Assembly: GCA_021186555.1 (NCBI GenBank)
Contig: JAJKFL010000013.1
Span: 41,975,144 to 42,039,143 of the forward strand
Reading direction: 5' to 3'
Origin: Reticulitermes speratus
Taxonomy: Eukaryota; Arthropoda; Insecta; Blattodea; Rhinotermitidae
Length of the DNA stretch: 64,000 bases
The position numbers and the translations under genes were made by a program. Below the pieces are notes generated by a model. It did not search any database. It worked only from the letters and a program-made list of their open reading frames with translations, and had not been told where the DNA came from. Positions 23,842 to 34,711 of this stretch are shown here, piece by piece (positions within the stretch are counted from its first letter, which is position 1; the number at the start of each line of letters is the position of its first letter).

Positions 23842-24098
23842 CATATATTTTAATGTCCAAAAAAAATTAACTGCTTTAACCAAAGACTTCGCAACATCTC
23901 CAAGAAGTAAATTTTAACTTTACAACTTAACTTTCACAAGGAGCATAAATTTTCACGTAAAATATTTCTAAGCATATGACTCGCCACCCGGTCGTCGCTT
24001 ATTTCACAGGGTTGACCCTGATCATCGCGGCACAGAAACATTAGCGGGGCCGGGCCGGGTTCAGCCGCACGCGCCGAACTCGCTTCACGCCGGCCCTG

Positions 24099-24610
24099 GC
24101 TTTTTACCATTCTAAAGGTCACAAAAGTGGGAAGGTGCAAGTCAGGCCGTCATAAATTAGGGGGTCTACTGTATTGTCAGTAGTTACAGAAATACATGTA
24201 CGATAAAGCCACGTCCTTTTCACATGTATTACTAAGGAGGAAGGTGTTGCAGACAGTGGGAAATAGTGGAAAGGGTAGAACTGAAAATAAGTGGGATGTA
24301 TCGGGTGTGGGGCAGTCTGCACAACTGGAAGTTCCCAAGTGAAGCGCATCAAGAAGAGCGAGCAGCAGACCGTCACAACACGTCTGTTCCTGGTGACATT
24401 GCGGAGTGCTGTTCTGTGAGTGAAATCAGAACTTACTGTTACGTTACACCTACTAGCACCTGCGGCTCTAATCCCAAAGCTTGACCAGTGGATCAGTCAA
24501 TATAAAGTTCCACAGCCTCTTTACCTCATCTTCCAATCTTATCAGTTATGGCCTCCTGGGATCTAATGCTGTGTCTACCAAACTCCATGGCATTAGATCT
24601 GCGCTCTTCT
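24099..24610. other. No recognised gene; short inverted repeat
   Basis: Frames on both strands lack known domains. At about 24559-24600 GATCTAATGC and GCATTAGATC form an inverted pair with a loop of about 20 bases. Confidence 0.45.
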
Positions 24611-24850
24611 GGGATATGACGCGGCATCGTGTGGTATTGTTTACCGACATTTCGGGATGTTTTCTCTATCCACCCCTCCCTTTCCCCGGTTCAACTCTAT
24701 TGGCTGTCACCACGCTTACTGATTACCACCCCGCGCGCACCTTCCCATATGCGGCTTTATTTTTTCCTCGGACTCTTGACCTTAGAAGATGGGACCTATA
24801 CGTTGTCCCGAAACGTCGGTAAACAAATACCACACGACGCCGCATACTAT
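24611..24850. mobile_element. Fold-back element
   Basis: The left arm (about 24611-24657) contains GTGTGGTATTGTTTACCGAC then TTTCGGGA. The right arm (about 24805-24850) is its reverse complement with a few changes. The loop is about 150 bases. The outer motif TCTTCTGGGATATGAC is shared with 25780-25912. No transposase. The mechanism of mobility is unknown. Confidence 0.8.
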
Positions 24851-24866
24851 CCAATATGAACGCAGA

Positions 24867-25240
24867 TTTAGGGTACGCGCACACTAGAGCGCAGCGGACT
24901 GAACGGACGAGTCGCAATATTTTTTAGCGAGTAAGCACACTGCATCGTATTTCCGCCTACGGGCTGACGCAATTCATTTCAGTGCAGGCCGTTGATTGGC
25001 TAACAACATGAGCATTTTCCCCTCCGTGTCACGCCATGCAATACGATAACTTCAACTTCACCGCTGAGTCAGCCGGACGCGCTGGCCTGACGGAAAAAGA
25101 TTCCCCTCCCAGAATCCGAGACGGAATTGCCGCACTCCGTTGCGGATCAGTGTGCGATGGCACGTAACTAGTAAAGGGAAGAATATCTTATCTCCATGCG
25201 CTACGTCCGTCCGCTGCGCTCCAGTGTGCGCGTACCTTTA
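24867..25240. mobile_element. Terminal-inverted-repeat element, TTTA duplication
   Basis: Both ends begin GGTACGCGCACACT and continue GAGCGCAGCGGAC, the left from 24871 and the right ending at 25236. TTTA flanks both sides (24867-24870, 25237-25240), so the insert is 366 bp with a probable 4-bp duplication. It is CpG-rich and non-coding. Superfamilies with 4-bp duplications include Chapaev and Sola. I cannot decide which this is. Confidence 0.75.
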
Positions 25241-25779
25241 ATCAGCATCGCTGCGGAAGCCTACAATCCACGGCATTACATCTCACAAGGCCATAAACTT
25301 AATACTGACCAACCCTGAATTACCGTCTGTGTTTATCTTACAAGACATTTCCCAATGAGAAAGTCCTGTGTGCTGTTCTCTCCTGTCTGAGCTGCAGTCC
25401 ATACCCACAGTAATACAACTGCACCAACTCTTGTAGAACCTGAGGTGGGTGCGATTTTCAGTCTGTCAGTACCAGGTGCGGTACATAACTGCACATTATA
25501 TGTTAGCCTAATCACACAGTAACAATCCTGTCAGACGTTTTACACCCACAGTTATGACTAACACGGCACTGATGAGATCCATGTAGTTCGTCAGAAGTAC
25601 CAGTGTAATGGTAGTGTTAAATTCTATAAGTAGTAGTACGGTAGGCAATTTCACGTTGCATGTTTGTCAAATGGCTTATTCCAATACACTTTGTTGTGGC
25701 ACTGCTGGATGTCACAGCACCTGTGTCTGTCTTGTAACATTGCAGGCTTATGTGAGATTTGTGGTTCTCACAGCGGTGT
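25241..25779. other. No recognised gene
   Basis: No domain or repeat recognised on either strand. Confidence 0.45.
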
Positions 25780-25912
25780 TTCCGAATATTTAGGTCTTCT
25801 TGGATATGACACCGTGTCGTTGGGTCAGTGATTCCCGACGTACCTTCGAAACGTCGGAAACCACTCTCCCAAGGACACACTGTCATATCCCAGAAGACCC
25901 GAATATTCCGAT
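25780..25912. mobile_element. Near-perfect 133-bp palindromic fold-back element
   Basis: The left arm begins CCGAATATTTAGGTCTTCTT and the right arm in reverse complement CGGAATATTCGGGTCTTCTG. Pairing continues through GGATATGACA and TTCCGACGT-type blocks to a centre near ACCTTCGAAACG. It has almost no loop, unlike the 24611-24850 copy, which has the same arm sequence but a 150-base loop. Confidence 0.8.
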
Positions 25913-26228
25913 AGGTACGTCAGATTTGCTCGCAATGTTCTGAGGTTCACAGAGACGAGGGTTGTGACGTCAGGTTTGTAAGCACAGTACCACAGCAAAA
26001 TGCACTGGTATAGTCACGAGACTAAACATACACTGCGAACTGACTGCAGTACTACTGTTGAATTTAATACTGTCATTAAGCTCGTAATTTCTGATGGTGC
26101 GCTGCGATTTCATCAATGCTGTGCTGTTGCAGTGTGGGCGGGAACAGTGAGGCGAGTCCGCAGAAGGAACGGGGAGGTTTAACTTAATGCACACTTTATC
26201 AGGGAGTTCCGTACCTTTACTAAGTGAG
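25913..26228. other. No recognised gene
   Basis: Unassigned sequence between the fold-back element and the tRNA-like array. Confidence 0.45.
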
Positions 26229-26830
26229 CAAGCCTCGTGGTGTAGTGGATAAGACACTAGACCGCTAAACTTATGATCAGAAGTTCGAAACCAAGTAAGT
26301 CCATTGAACAGGACATAAAGTTAAAGAAATTTTTCTGCCAAAGTTCCTTGGCCTTACAATTCATCAGGAGGTTCCAAAATTATTATTTCAACAAGCACTC
26401 GATGGTCTAGTGGTTAAGGCACTAGACTACTAAGCTTTATGAACAGCAGCAGTTCGAGACCGGCCGCCGGCAAGGACTTGGACTTAGAAAATTTTCTGTC
26501 AAGATTCCTCGACATCACAATTCATCAGGAAGTTCCAAAATTATTATTTCAACAAGCACTCGATGGTCTAGTGGTTAAAGCACTAGACTGCTAAGCTTTA
26601 TGAACAGCAGCAGTTCGAGACCGACCGCCGGCAAGGACTTGGAAAATTTTCTGTCAAAATTCCTGAACCTCACAATTCATCAGGAAGTTCCAAAATTATT
26701 CTCTCAACAAGAACTTCGTGGTCGAGTGGATAAGACACCAGCCCAGCAATCCCAAGATCGGCAGTTCGAGACCAGCGGGTTCCAGGATCGTCAGAGCAAA
26801 CACCATAAGAGACATCTGGTAACCACTTCG
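26229..26830 (+). repeat. Tandem array of four tRNA-like SINE units
   Basis: Units begin at 26229, 26392, 26553 and 26708, a period of 155-163 bases. Each starts CAAG, has an A-box-like TGG-AGTGG-TAAG block and, about 45 bases later, a B-box (GTTCGAAAC in unit 1, GTTCGAGAC in units 2-4). All B-boxes fit the RNA polymerase III consensus GWTCRANNC. Units 1-3 end in CATCAGGAAGTTCCAAAATT-like tails. Units 2 and 3 are nearly identical, 1 and 4 are divergent. Folding into a full cloverleaf is poor, so I call these tRNA-derived repeats, not tRNA genes. Confidence 0.8.
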
Positions 26831-26917
26831 AGGACAACAAAGAAGATAAACAAAATGGTTCGGCGGATAGTAAAAAAAGAAAATGTTAAAAAAAATTCTT
26901 CTTTACGCCCTAGTGCC

Positions 26918-27213
26918 CAGAAAATTTTTTACTAGCCAGGCATGAATTTCTGGCAGGGAAAATTTTACCTCGGCCGTAACATTTTGGTACCCAGAATTTT
27001 CTACTGGCACTGCTCTCGGCCAGAAAAATTTTGACCACCGTGGCATGAATTTCTGGCAGGGGAAATTTTACCTCGGCCGTAGCATTTTGGTACCCAGAAT
27101 TTTCTACTGGCACTGCTCTCGGCCAGAAAAATTTCTACTAGCGTGGCAGGGAAATTTTTTACTACGCCCGCAGTATTTTGGTACCCTGAATTCTCCAATG
27201 GCAGCACTCTGCC
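26918..27213. repeat. 103-bp tandem repeat, three units
   Basis: Units begin CAGAAAA at 26918, 27021 and 27124, so the spacing is 103 and 103. Units 1 and 2 are nearly identical through ATGAATTTCTGGCAGGG, CCTCGGCCGTA and TTTGGTACCCAGAATTTTCT. Unit 3 is diverged and lacks part of the middle. The period is not a multiple of 3, so the frames crossing it are not protein-coding. Confidence 0.9.
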
Positions 27214-27366
27214 AACAAAAAAAATTACCATTCGTAATATTGTAAAAAAAATTTATTTGTACAATTGTTGGTTAGAAAAAGTGTTACACCACGTAATTTG
27301 TGCTAAGAATTGTCACTTAATGGCGCTTTGGCCCAGTATTTCTTAATGGCGCCGGCAATCTCGAGC

Positions 27367-27518
27367 TAGGGGTGTCCAAACATTTTTGGCAAACGGCCAG
27401 TCGTACCGTTTATCGGCTGCACATGCAAAAACTGTACGTGGTAGATCTAACAGCCTCAATTAGGAAATTTCTTTTAAATCTGTAATTTACATACATGGCT
27501 GTTTTTTGGACACCCCTG
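27367..27518. mobile_element. Possible hAT miniature element
   Basis: The left end is TAGGGGTGTCCAAAC and the right end in reverse complement CAGGGGTGTCCAAAA. A CAGGGGTGTCCAAA terminus is usual for non-autonomous hAT elements. The 8-base flanks match at only about half of positions, so a target duplication is not demonstrated. It is 152 bp, non-coding. Confidence 0.6.
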
Positions 27519-29136
27519 CCTTAGGCAACACCTATTTTTGCAACTCTAGGAATTTTGAAGTTAGACGCTCGATACCAAAAGCCGCAAATACGTAGCACTA
27601 ACTTGAACTCCCAAGACCAAACACCCGCACTTAAGAAACTCAAATACATGACAGCGTCATGCCGTTACATCTTACCCGACCTAGATTTGGACCCGGGAAT
27701 TCCCACCCACCCACACCACCTAAATAACATTCAATATGAAAAAGTGAATGACTCACAAACGGCAAAATTCCGACACGTGGTGGTTTTAGTATCTAGTGTC
27801 CAATAGGTTGGTCATGAAACCTTACATGTACTGGGATTTTAAAAATATTTCCAACCTCCCACACCAAAACACATATATGGCCAGAAATCACTCTATTATT
27901 AAAATACAACAGGCATGACATATATTCCCCTTCTAAGTACCACTTGTACTAAATGGCAGCACCTAAGATTACAGCACAGGCAAGCACACACTGGATATTA
28001 CTACAGGACTAATTTCTCACCATGGTATTTTAGAAAGATCTGAGCAAACTGATAACAGAATTTAAATACAATCAAGAGTATTTCACATTGGCTTAGTATT
28101 GGATAAAATGAATGTGCCTGAATTTAGTGCATGCTTTCAGTTTTCACCTAATGACTAATTTATAGTTAATAACCTGCACTGACATTTATGCACTGACTTT
28201 ATAGACTGTAAGAAAATATGACCAACCAAAAGGCAATATAACAAGGAATATTCAAAGAATGGAAACTTTAAATAAATGTGAATACAATGAGGGAAATATA
28301 AAAAATACACACACAACATAGTCCACAAACTATTACAAAGTTCCAGTAATACATTATGTAACCATCTGGACTTGGAAATGGATGGGATTTATGGGGGCTT
28401 CAAACTTTTATTGTCACCCTTTTGATACACAATGTGATTATACTCCTATATAACATTCATTACGAGCAGGACATAAATTCAAATCATATTGATGTAACAG
28501 TGTACCTCTGCATGTTGTGCCTTCCAAAGGGACATCATCTGGAAGGTTTCTGTCAACAAACCTAGTATATCTAAAAGCAGAATGTGTATGGATGTTTGTC
28601 CTTGCATAGTATTTTGTGCAGCATAATATCAATTATGATACTCATATGTTTTTCTACTTTCGGGAGGTAGTTTCAAAAATCAGACTGTAACAGTGCTTTT
28701 AAACTTTCTCCAAGTTAATTGAGTTCAAGCCCAGGCTCCTCAAAACTGGATTTAAGGTTTTCTTCAAGACCAAGTCACAGAGGCTAGTTTAGCCTATTAT
28801 GAGCTTCATTCTCTGTTGACATAAAACCTTGCAGCATATTAATGTTTGCGATTCCTTGACCAGTTCAGCCTCAAAAGGTATTTTTGCAATGCAGATCATT
28901 TCGGCACTCCAAAAACTCTCACAGAATTGGGTCTAATACAGGGGGAAAGGATGTTTATTCACTTCTGACACAAAACTTTGAATAATACACTTCACAATTA
29001 ACACAATTAATATAAATAAAATGATGCAGTGGAGGTACTTCCTAAAAAAATGCACAGATTTAGAGGGAAATATTTAATGTTTCAGGCAACTCCAAACTTT
29101 GAACAGTTCTTCAACATGTTCTTCATATTTCTGGAC
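27519..29136. other. No recognised gene
   Basis: CpG density falls sharply after about 27.8 kb. No domain recognised. Confidence 0.45.
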
Positions 29137-29316
29137 CTGAGAAGCAGAAGGGCGTAAGTCCAATTTTATCATATTTCAGATAATACATCATTTTCCTTAG
29201 AATTTCAAGCTCTTTCAGATGCAGATGGTTGTAAGTCACATACTGGTCTGAGAAAAATGATGTACATATTATCTCAAATATGATAAAAATTGGACTTGCA
29301 CCCTTCTGCTTCTCAG
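29137..29316. mobile_element. 180-bp long inverted repeat (fold-back)
   Basis: The left arm starts CTGAGAAGCAGAAGGG and the right arm in reverse complement CTGAGAAGCAGAAGGG as well. Homology continues through AAGTCCAATTTT and ATCATATTT for about 60 bases, with a loop of about 55-75 bases. It is probably a fold-back or miniature inverted-repeat element, since arms of this length are unlikely by chance. Confidence 0.8.
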
Positions 29317-29819
29317 ATCGATTTTTGCATTGAAGAAATATTTACACAAATAAAATAGGTGTAAAAACTTCTTACATGCCAATAGTAACCATTGAAACTC
29401 AACATGCTGTATGCTAGTTGTTAATAAAGTGACCAAAAACTTGCATATGTCAATATATTAGTAAATTATAATAAAAACTGGTTATGATACAGCTTAATGT
29501 AACAGGCAAATTAAATGTTCCTACAGCATTCTTAGATTCATCACTAAACATACATACAGGTGATGAGAGATAAGACACAGACAACCTACTCACACACAGA
29601 TACAGATATACATAATGTATCTGATCACCCCAATGAACACAAACTGGCTGCATTTATGTAATTAACTGTACGCACGTGTATGCCTGTAGAATATGGAGGA
29701 AAATATGGAACTATAAATACATAACTTTCACATGTCAAGCCATGTGTCAGACAAGGTACAAAATTGTTCAAGTAGATTACGGTGAAAGTCACTTTTAAAA
29801 CAAGTAATTCTTTGAAATA

Positions 29820-30960
29820 ACTGTTAATGACACCACACAGAAACCCTAATATTAAGGACCCAAACAGTCTGATGCTGAGAACTTCTGACTTCAATATACA
29901 CATGGCACATGGATAGTAGATGGTACACAGACCTCCACCAGTCACCCTTGACATTTAAGCACCTGTCCCAGTGACACCAAGGCTTGTATCCCAGCATAGA
30001 AGAAATGCTTGTCAAGTGTCTGTAGGCAAGAGGTGACAGCTGGCTTCACGTCGATGTCACTTGCCACATCCCAGCCAGGTGCATCTTAAGGGATCCTAAG
30101 AGATGGAAAACACTGGGCTTATCTGGACTGCATGGGGGTTGGTCCATAACCTCCCTAGCCATATTAATGTAACCAGACCCAATTCCAGTTGGCACTGTGT
30201 GGCCTGGCATTATTGTGCTGTGGAACAGCAATGCGTTTTGCAACAAATGGCCTGCCGTAGTGCCACAACAAAGCTCAGCAGTTACAGTGTCACGCAAGTA
30301 AATCCACAAGAAGTACACCTCTAAGCTTACGAAGACAGATGCTCTGACTTCCTCACTTAGGCATTGCTTTGAATCTCTTTTCTGTGGGAGATGATGACTG
30401 TTTCCACATCAGCGATCCTATACTGATTTTGAGTGTCATCTGCTTAACAAATGTTTCATCCCCTGTAACAGTGTACTGAAGAAACTCCTCTCCATGTTTG
30501 GCATAATGTGTCAAATGCATGAGAGGAAGTCCCATACGATGAGATTTGTGATCAGCTGTGAGGTTCTTTGACACCCAGCCTGCACACATTTTTCTGTAAT
30601 CCAGTTGTCATGGACAGTGTTGCATGCACTACCCAGCAAAGTGTCTAGCTCTTGGGTAGAGTTGGTCAATTTAGCATGTCTGTCCTCTCTGGTAATGGCA
30701 TGGTCATGACACACACTGTCATTGATAAAGGATATGCCTGTACATCCGGTTGCTGCTTGTTGTCAACATCTGTCCTGCCATAACTGAAAGCACTGCACCT
30801 TTTCCACACCTGTTTTCATTCTTATTTGTGTTTTGTATATATCTTCACTGCATACTAGGACTTCTTCCTTTCCAGTAGACCTGCGTGTTATGTGGTGAAA
30901 TCTATTTCACATGAGATGTGCTGTTACCTTATTTTTTAAACTTCCCTGTATACTGGTCAA
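29820..30960 (-). pseudogene. Mariner transposase fossil, most of the length
   Basis: Pieces on the minus strand follow the order of a mariner DDD transposase. They are CVQAGCQRTSQLI and KNLTADHKSHRMG (30700-30540), then HGEEFLQYTVTGDETF with the first catalytic Asp (about 30490-30440). A decayed HDNARPH-like block (near 30230) and PPCSPDKPSVFHLLGSLK (about 30140-30090) follow. In the last block the third catalytic Asp (usual LAPSD) reads Val. The end is WDRCLNVKGD near 29960. Several frameshifts make it non-functional. It belongs to the same family as the pair at 17630-19165. Confidence 0.8.
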
Positions 30961-31776
30961 AGAGGCAGATGCTGCTACACAGAACACATCCACAATAAGT
31001 GTAACAGGGATGCATAAAGATGTGCTGCACATTCTGAACAATAATCACACCTTTCGTATAACTGGTAGGGGGGGGGGGGGGGGGGGGGGGAACTTGGCAC
31101 TATGAACAAACATACAAAGACAGACATTTGGAAAAACTGTACATCCATATTGTGAAGTCAGAGACTGATCACGGCACAGGAAGCGAAACACACTAACCTA
31201 CTATTTAATCTAGCCTGGTCACTGCACAATAAGGTCTCTTTCTGTCCAAGTTCAACACAGGAACGTAACAATGCCAACCCCATTCACTTATACTCTACCA
31301 CTCAGCACAGTAATATAGCACTTACACTGCCACACTAATCACAGCACGTACTCATGCTGCAGTTACATAACACATGTATGAAAACATTTTGTGGAGCAGT
31401 ATTTTATTTTCATATTACAGGAATTTATTGGACAGATCCACACAATAAACTGGAGTACAGGCATACATGTTTGCAAGGACTATCACAGTATCCTCATAAA
31501 CCCCTGGTTTTGATATACATAATTTTGAGACATTAATACAAGAGATGTGCCTACATTGAATAATCACATTTTATCGTAACCAGTTTTTATTACAACTTAC
31601 CAATACAACTTATACAAGGATATCACATGACTGTAAAAAATTGATGGCGGGAAAATCCTCCTGAGAATGGTATTTTAGGTGTCAAAATATAGAGAGGTAC
31701 ATTGTTAAATCCATGACTTGATTGTATATTACAATCTACTTTGTTCTTGACAAATTCCATATCCAATCCCACTTAC
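30961..31776. other. No recognised gene; 23-base poly-G
   Basis: A run of 23 G at 31068-31090. Otherwise CpG-poor, CA-rich sequence with no domain. Confidence 0.55.
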
Positions 31777-31832
31777 GTGGATGTTGGATCGGTGAATGTA
31801 TATGTGTATGTATGTATGTATGTATTTTGTGT
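31777..31832. repeat. (TATG)n repeat copy
   Basis: TGGATGTTGGATC followed by TGTATATGTG and (TATG)n. It is the inverse-orientation copy of the segment at about 9822-9875. Confidence 0.6.
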
Positions 31833-32174
31833 CCTGATGGTATTAATGCAAGTTCATAACATAATGGTACAAAAACAAACAAGAAAACAGAATGTGGTGT
31901 TCTTACAACAAATACTGACCTCCAACTACAAACACAGTACTGAAACCACAAATGGCAATGAAATGCTCAAGAATATCTTATGTACATTTTTAATATTGAC
32001 CTGTTTGCCTCACCCTCCCCATACATCAGCCACAAGTATTTGCATATCTACACATGATCAAAATCCAAACTTAATTATTCCTTACACTAACTCCACAGAG
32101 CAGGCCTTCTTGGGATATGTCCTGCATTTTACAGAAATGGGAGGCTCGTTATACTGTCCACAAAAGCCTAGTAT

Positions 32175-32325
32175 TCACTATTCTCTGCAAAATGGATCCA
32201 GTTCACACCCTCCCACTTATTAGGGATCCATTTTAATACTATCCTCCCATCTATACCTGGGTCTTCTAACTTGTGCCCTTTCCTTCTGCTATTCTGACCA
32301 AAATTTTGTGCAGTTCTTCGTACAC
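32175..32325 (-). mobile_element. RTE-type LINE remnant
   Basis: The minus strand reads RRKGHKLEDPGIDGRIVLK and then WEGVNWIHFAEN. This aligns with the C-terminal tail of the RTE element (GRRPLGRPRRRLEDN, WEGVNWIDMAQ at 11979-12173). It is about 50 residues, with its CpGs largely gone, so old. Confidence 0.65.
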
Positions 32326-34711
32326 AAAGCAAAATCATATTCATCTCACTTACAGTTAAAACAAAATAAAAGGGGTTGTATAAAAATGTAGTACTGTGGC
32401 CAGCCATCTGCTGGGCATCCCCAGCAGTGAAGGTCCCATACAGTTATACTGTGCAACAGGATTACACAAATTTGTGTCATGATGTTAAACTTATTGACCA
32501 AGCACAGTCATTCACTACATGTCACAATCATATTGCACAATGCACTCAGTTTGGTGTAGTCATGATGCAAGAAAGAGGTGTGCAACAGAGAAGGCAGCGA
32601 CTGAAATACTTGTGGCTACAGTACCAATACTGCTTTGTGGAAGCAATGGCAAGAAAGAATGGTTCATAGAGACATACACACCTTCACAAACTTGTATCAG
32701 TAAAAGATGGCTATGAGAAGCACTTGAGAATGTACAACGAAACTGTGGACAGAACTGTCTCAATCTTACATAAATCTCATAATAATCTCTAATACAAAAG
32801 TCATCTGTCTGATCAGTTTCACAGTATAACAAGATATCACATTCTCACATTGGTCCTAGTTCAAATTATGGGATAATGAACCAATTTGTCATGGTGTTCT
32901 GCAGTGAGTATGACATTCACGTGCCCTGTGAAATTAATACTCGTATGTTGGAGAACAACCAATCCAGATCACACTATGCCAGTTCATATCTTCCTGACCA
33001 ATATTATTGAAATTTCAGCAACTACCAACTGACAATGCAACATCACAGAAGACTGGAATCTTCATCAACAGCATTACAAGAACATCAAATCTCATTAGCG
33101 GTGGCCTAGTCAAGATTCAAACCAGGTGTTACCATCTGAACCAACCTCCTCCTCATTTTATCCATCTCCGCTGCCAGAGTAAGTTCCATATTAATGTCCC
33201 AATCCATCTTTGTATTTCCACACCTTAGCACTTCCCACAGTTCATTGCACATATGTCTGTCTATACATTCTAGCCAGTGCCATAATATGCAAAGGGAGTC
33301 CCAGGAGCACTTAAACTGCAGCTGTCAGCTTAATATACATAGCTGCAATGTGCCAAGCACCACTCAGCTGATGTGTAATATAACTCTTAGCCACCAGTCA
33401 GACAATGGGCCTGACAGCAATAATACTTGGCTCAAAGTACCTCCCACGTAACAAATCAGAGTGGTCAGACAAAATATGGCAGGAGGAAAATTCAAATATG
33501 GTACTCCATGCTGCAGAAGACCAGGCATAATTCCATGTGGTCCCAACAAATTCAAATTGTTCAAAATGTTAGAAGCCCATCTGATTCTTGATTAATCCTT
33601 CTGGCCAGGAACCAGTCATCACTATTTTGCACTTCTGTGTCCACATTTAACTGTTCCTGTCTTCCAGGTTTGTCTGTCAATAGGAAATTAATTCTGTTTG
33701 GGTTCCTTCACCAGAAGTTTGTGACATTTCTTCAAGCAGCATTGCAGGTGTGTGACACAAGTTCAGCTTGCCAATGCATTCTGCATGAGAACCCATCTCT
33801 GCAACTCTTCGCCAAATCACAACACAAATGTGCATGCCTGCTCTTGCAGCAACTTGATACACCCTAACATCAGTGCTCTTGTATCAGGCCATCCACATAT
33901 GCCACTGTCCACTCATCAGTCTGCATGCCAACTCTGTGCAACACATTCCACACATCCATAATATCCAGGCTATAAACTGCCTGCAGCTGGAAACAGACAG
34001 GTGCTGCCACTGTGTCCCATGTCCAGAGGAACCTGATCACTGCACAGCTGTCTTCATAACATCACATTCTGAGAAAAATTACCACTTCCAGATGATACTG
34101 TCCATACTACCTTGCCTTTCATGCATCCTGTACGTTACAAACAATCTGGGCAGGACATTCAAACACATATGGTCACTTCCACATTGCATATACATTTCCT
34201 CTTCCACATGCCATGAAATTTCACTTACTGAATGATGAAAAAGTGATTACTGTTCACTTGCAAGCTATATGAATGACATTATTTCCTTACATCTCAAAGT
34301 TTCAAACAACCTGCTGTCTCTAGAACAATGCATAAGTAACAGCAAAACATATCAATCTGCAGTGTGAAATTCTTGATCAACTGCTGTGTGACACAACATA
34401 TGAGACACTGATCAATAAGCACATTTGCAATTGGTGAAGCCAGGTTATACTGTCAGTCCTGGAGAATATGAAATAATATGTCTGATGAAGTTCAAATAAC
34501 CCCATTCTATAGATCACAGAGCAAAACATCTGCAGGTGGGCAGTCTCTTTCTATGAACTTTCAGGCTACCAACTACTGGAAACACTAAAACTAATCCTCT
34601 AAAGCCCAGTGCTAAGTATATGGACCACCTCCTGTAACATTTAACAACTGTACATTTTATCATGCAGTATTTATGCATTTTGCGCAATTCTCACAATAAG
34701 TAGTGATTGTG
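32326..34711. other. No recognised gene
   Basis: CA-rich, CpG-poor. The plus frame 33873-34235 and minus frames 33364-33564 and 33677-33862 show no known motif. Possibly intronic on the minus strand. Confidence 0.4.

Larger units (their letters stand above)
21917..24098 (-). mobile_element. hAT transposon fossil (ZMYM-type), with two insertions
   Basis: The left end begins CAGTGCCGGCGTGAA and the right end in reverse complement CAGGGCCGGCGTGAA, a 15-bp terminal repeat with one mismatch. On the minus strand, 22290-22060 reads VTVASEERSFSKLKLTQ and then ENETAKIVNYNDILCEFA. This is the C-terminal hAT dimerisation region with the hallmark (S/A)ERSFSxLK box. Upstream coding is riddled with stops. 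The CpG- and GC-rich right end (23985-24098) is typical of this group. An RTE fragment (22323-22462) and a Tigger-like element (23256-23839) sit inside it. The 8-base flanks match only partly, so no target-site duplication can be claimed. Confidence 0.75.

Noticed and set aside
26229..26830. Four functional tRNA genes
   Set aside because: The B-boxes are good but acceptor and anticodon stems do not pair convincingly. Tails show SINE-like units.
26910..27245. Overlapping open frames with repeated peptide words
   Set aside because: They come from a 103-bp tandem repeat whose period is not a multiple of 3, so the frame is not kept between units.
31741..32223. 160-codon open frame on the plus strand
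   Set aside because: It starts in a (TATG)n repeat and ends antisense to an RTE remnant, with no recognisable domain.
33000..34300. Possible transposase or RT fossil
   Set aside because: I translated both strands and found no block I could place in a family. Left unassigned.
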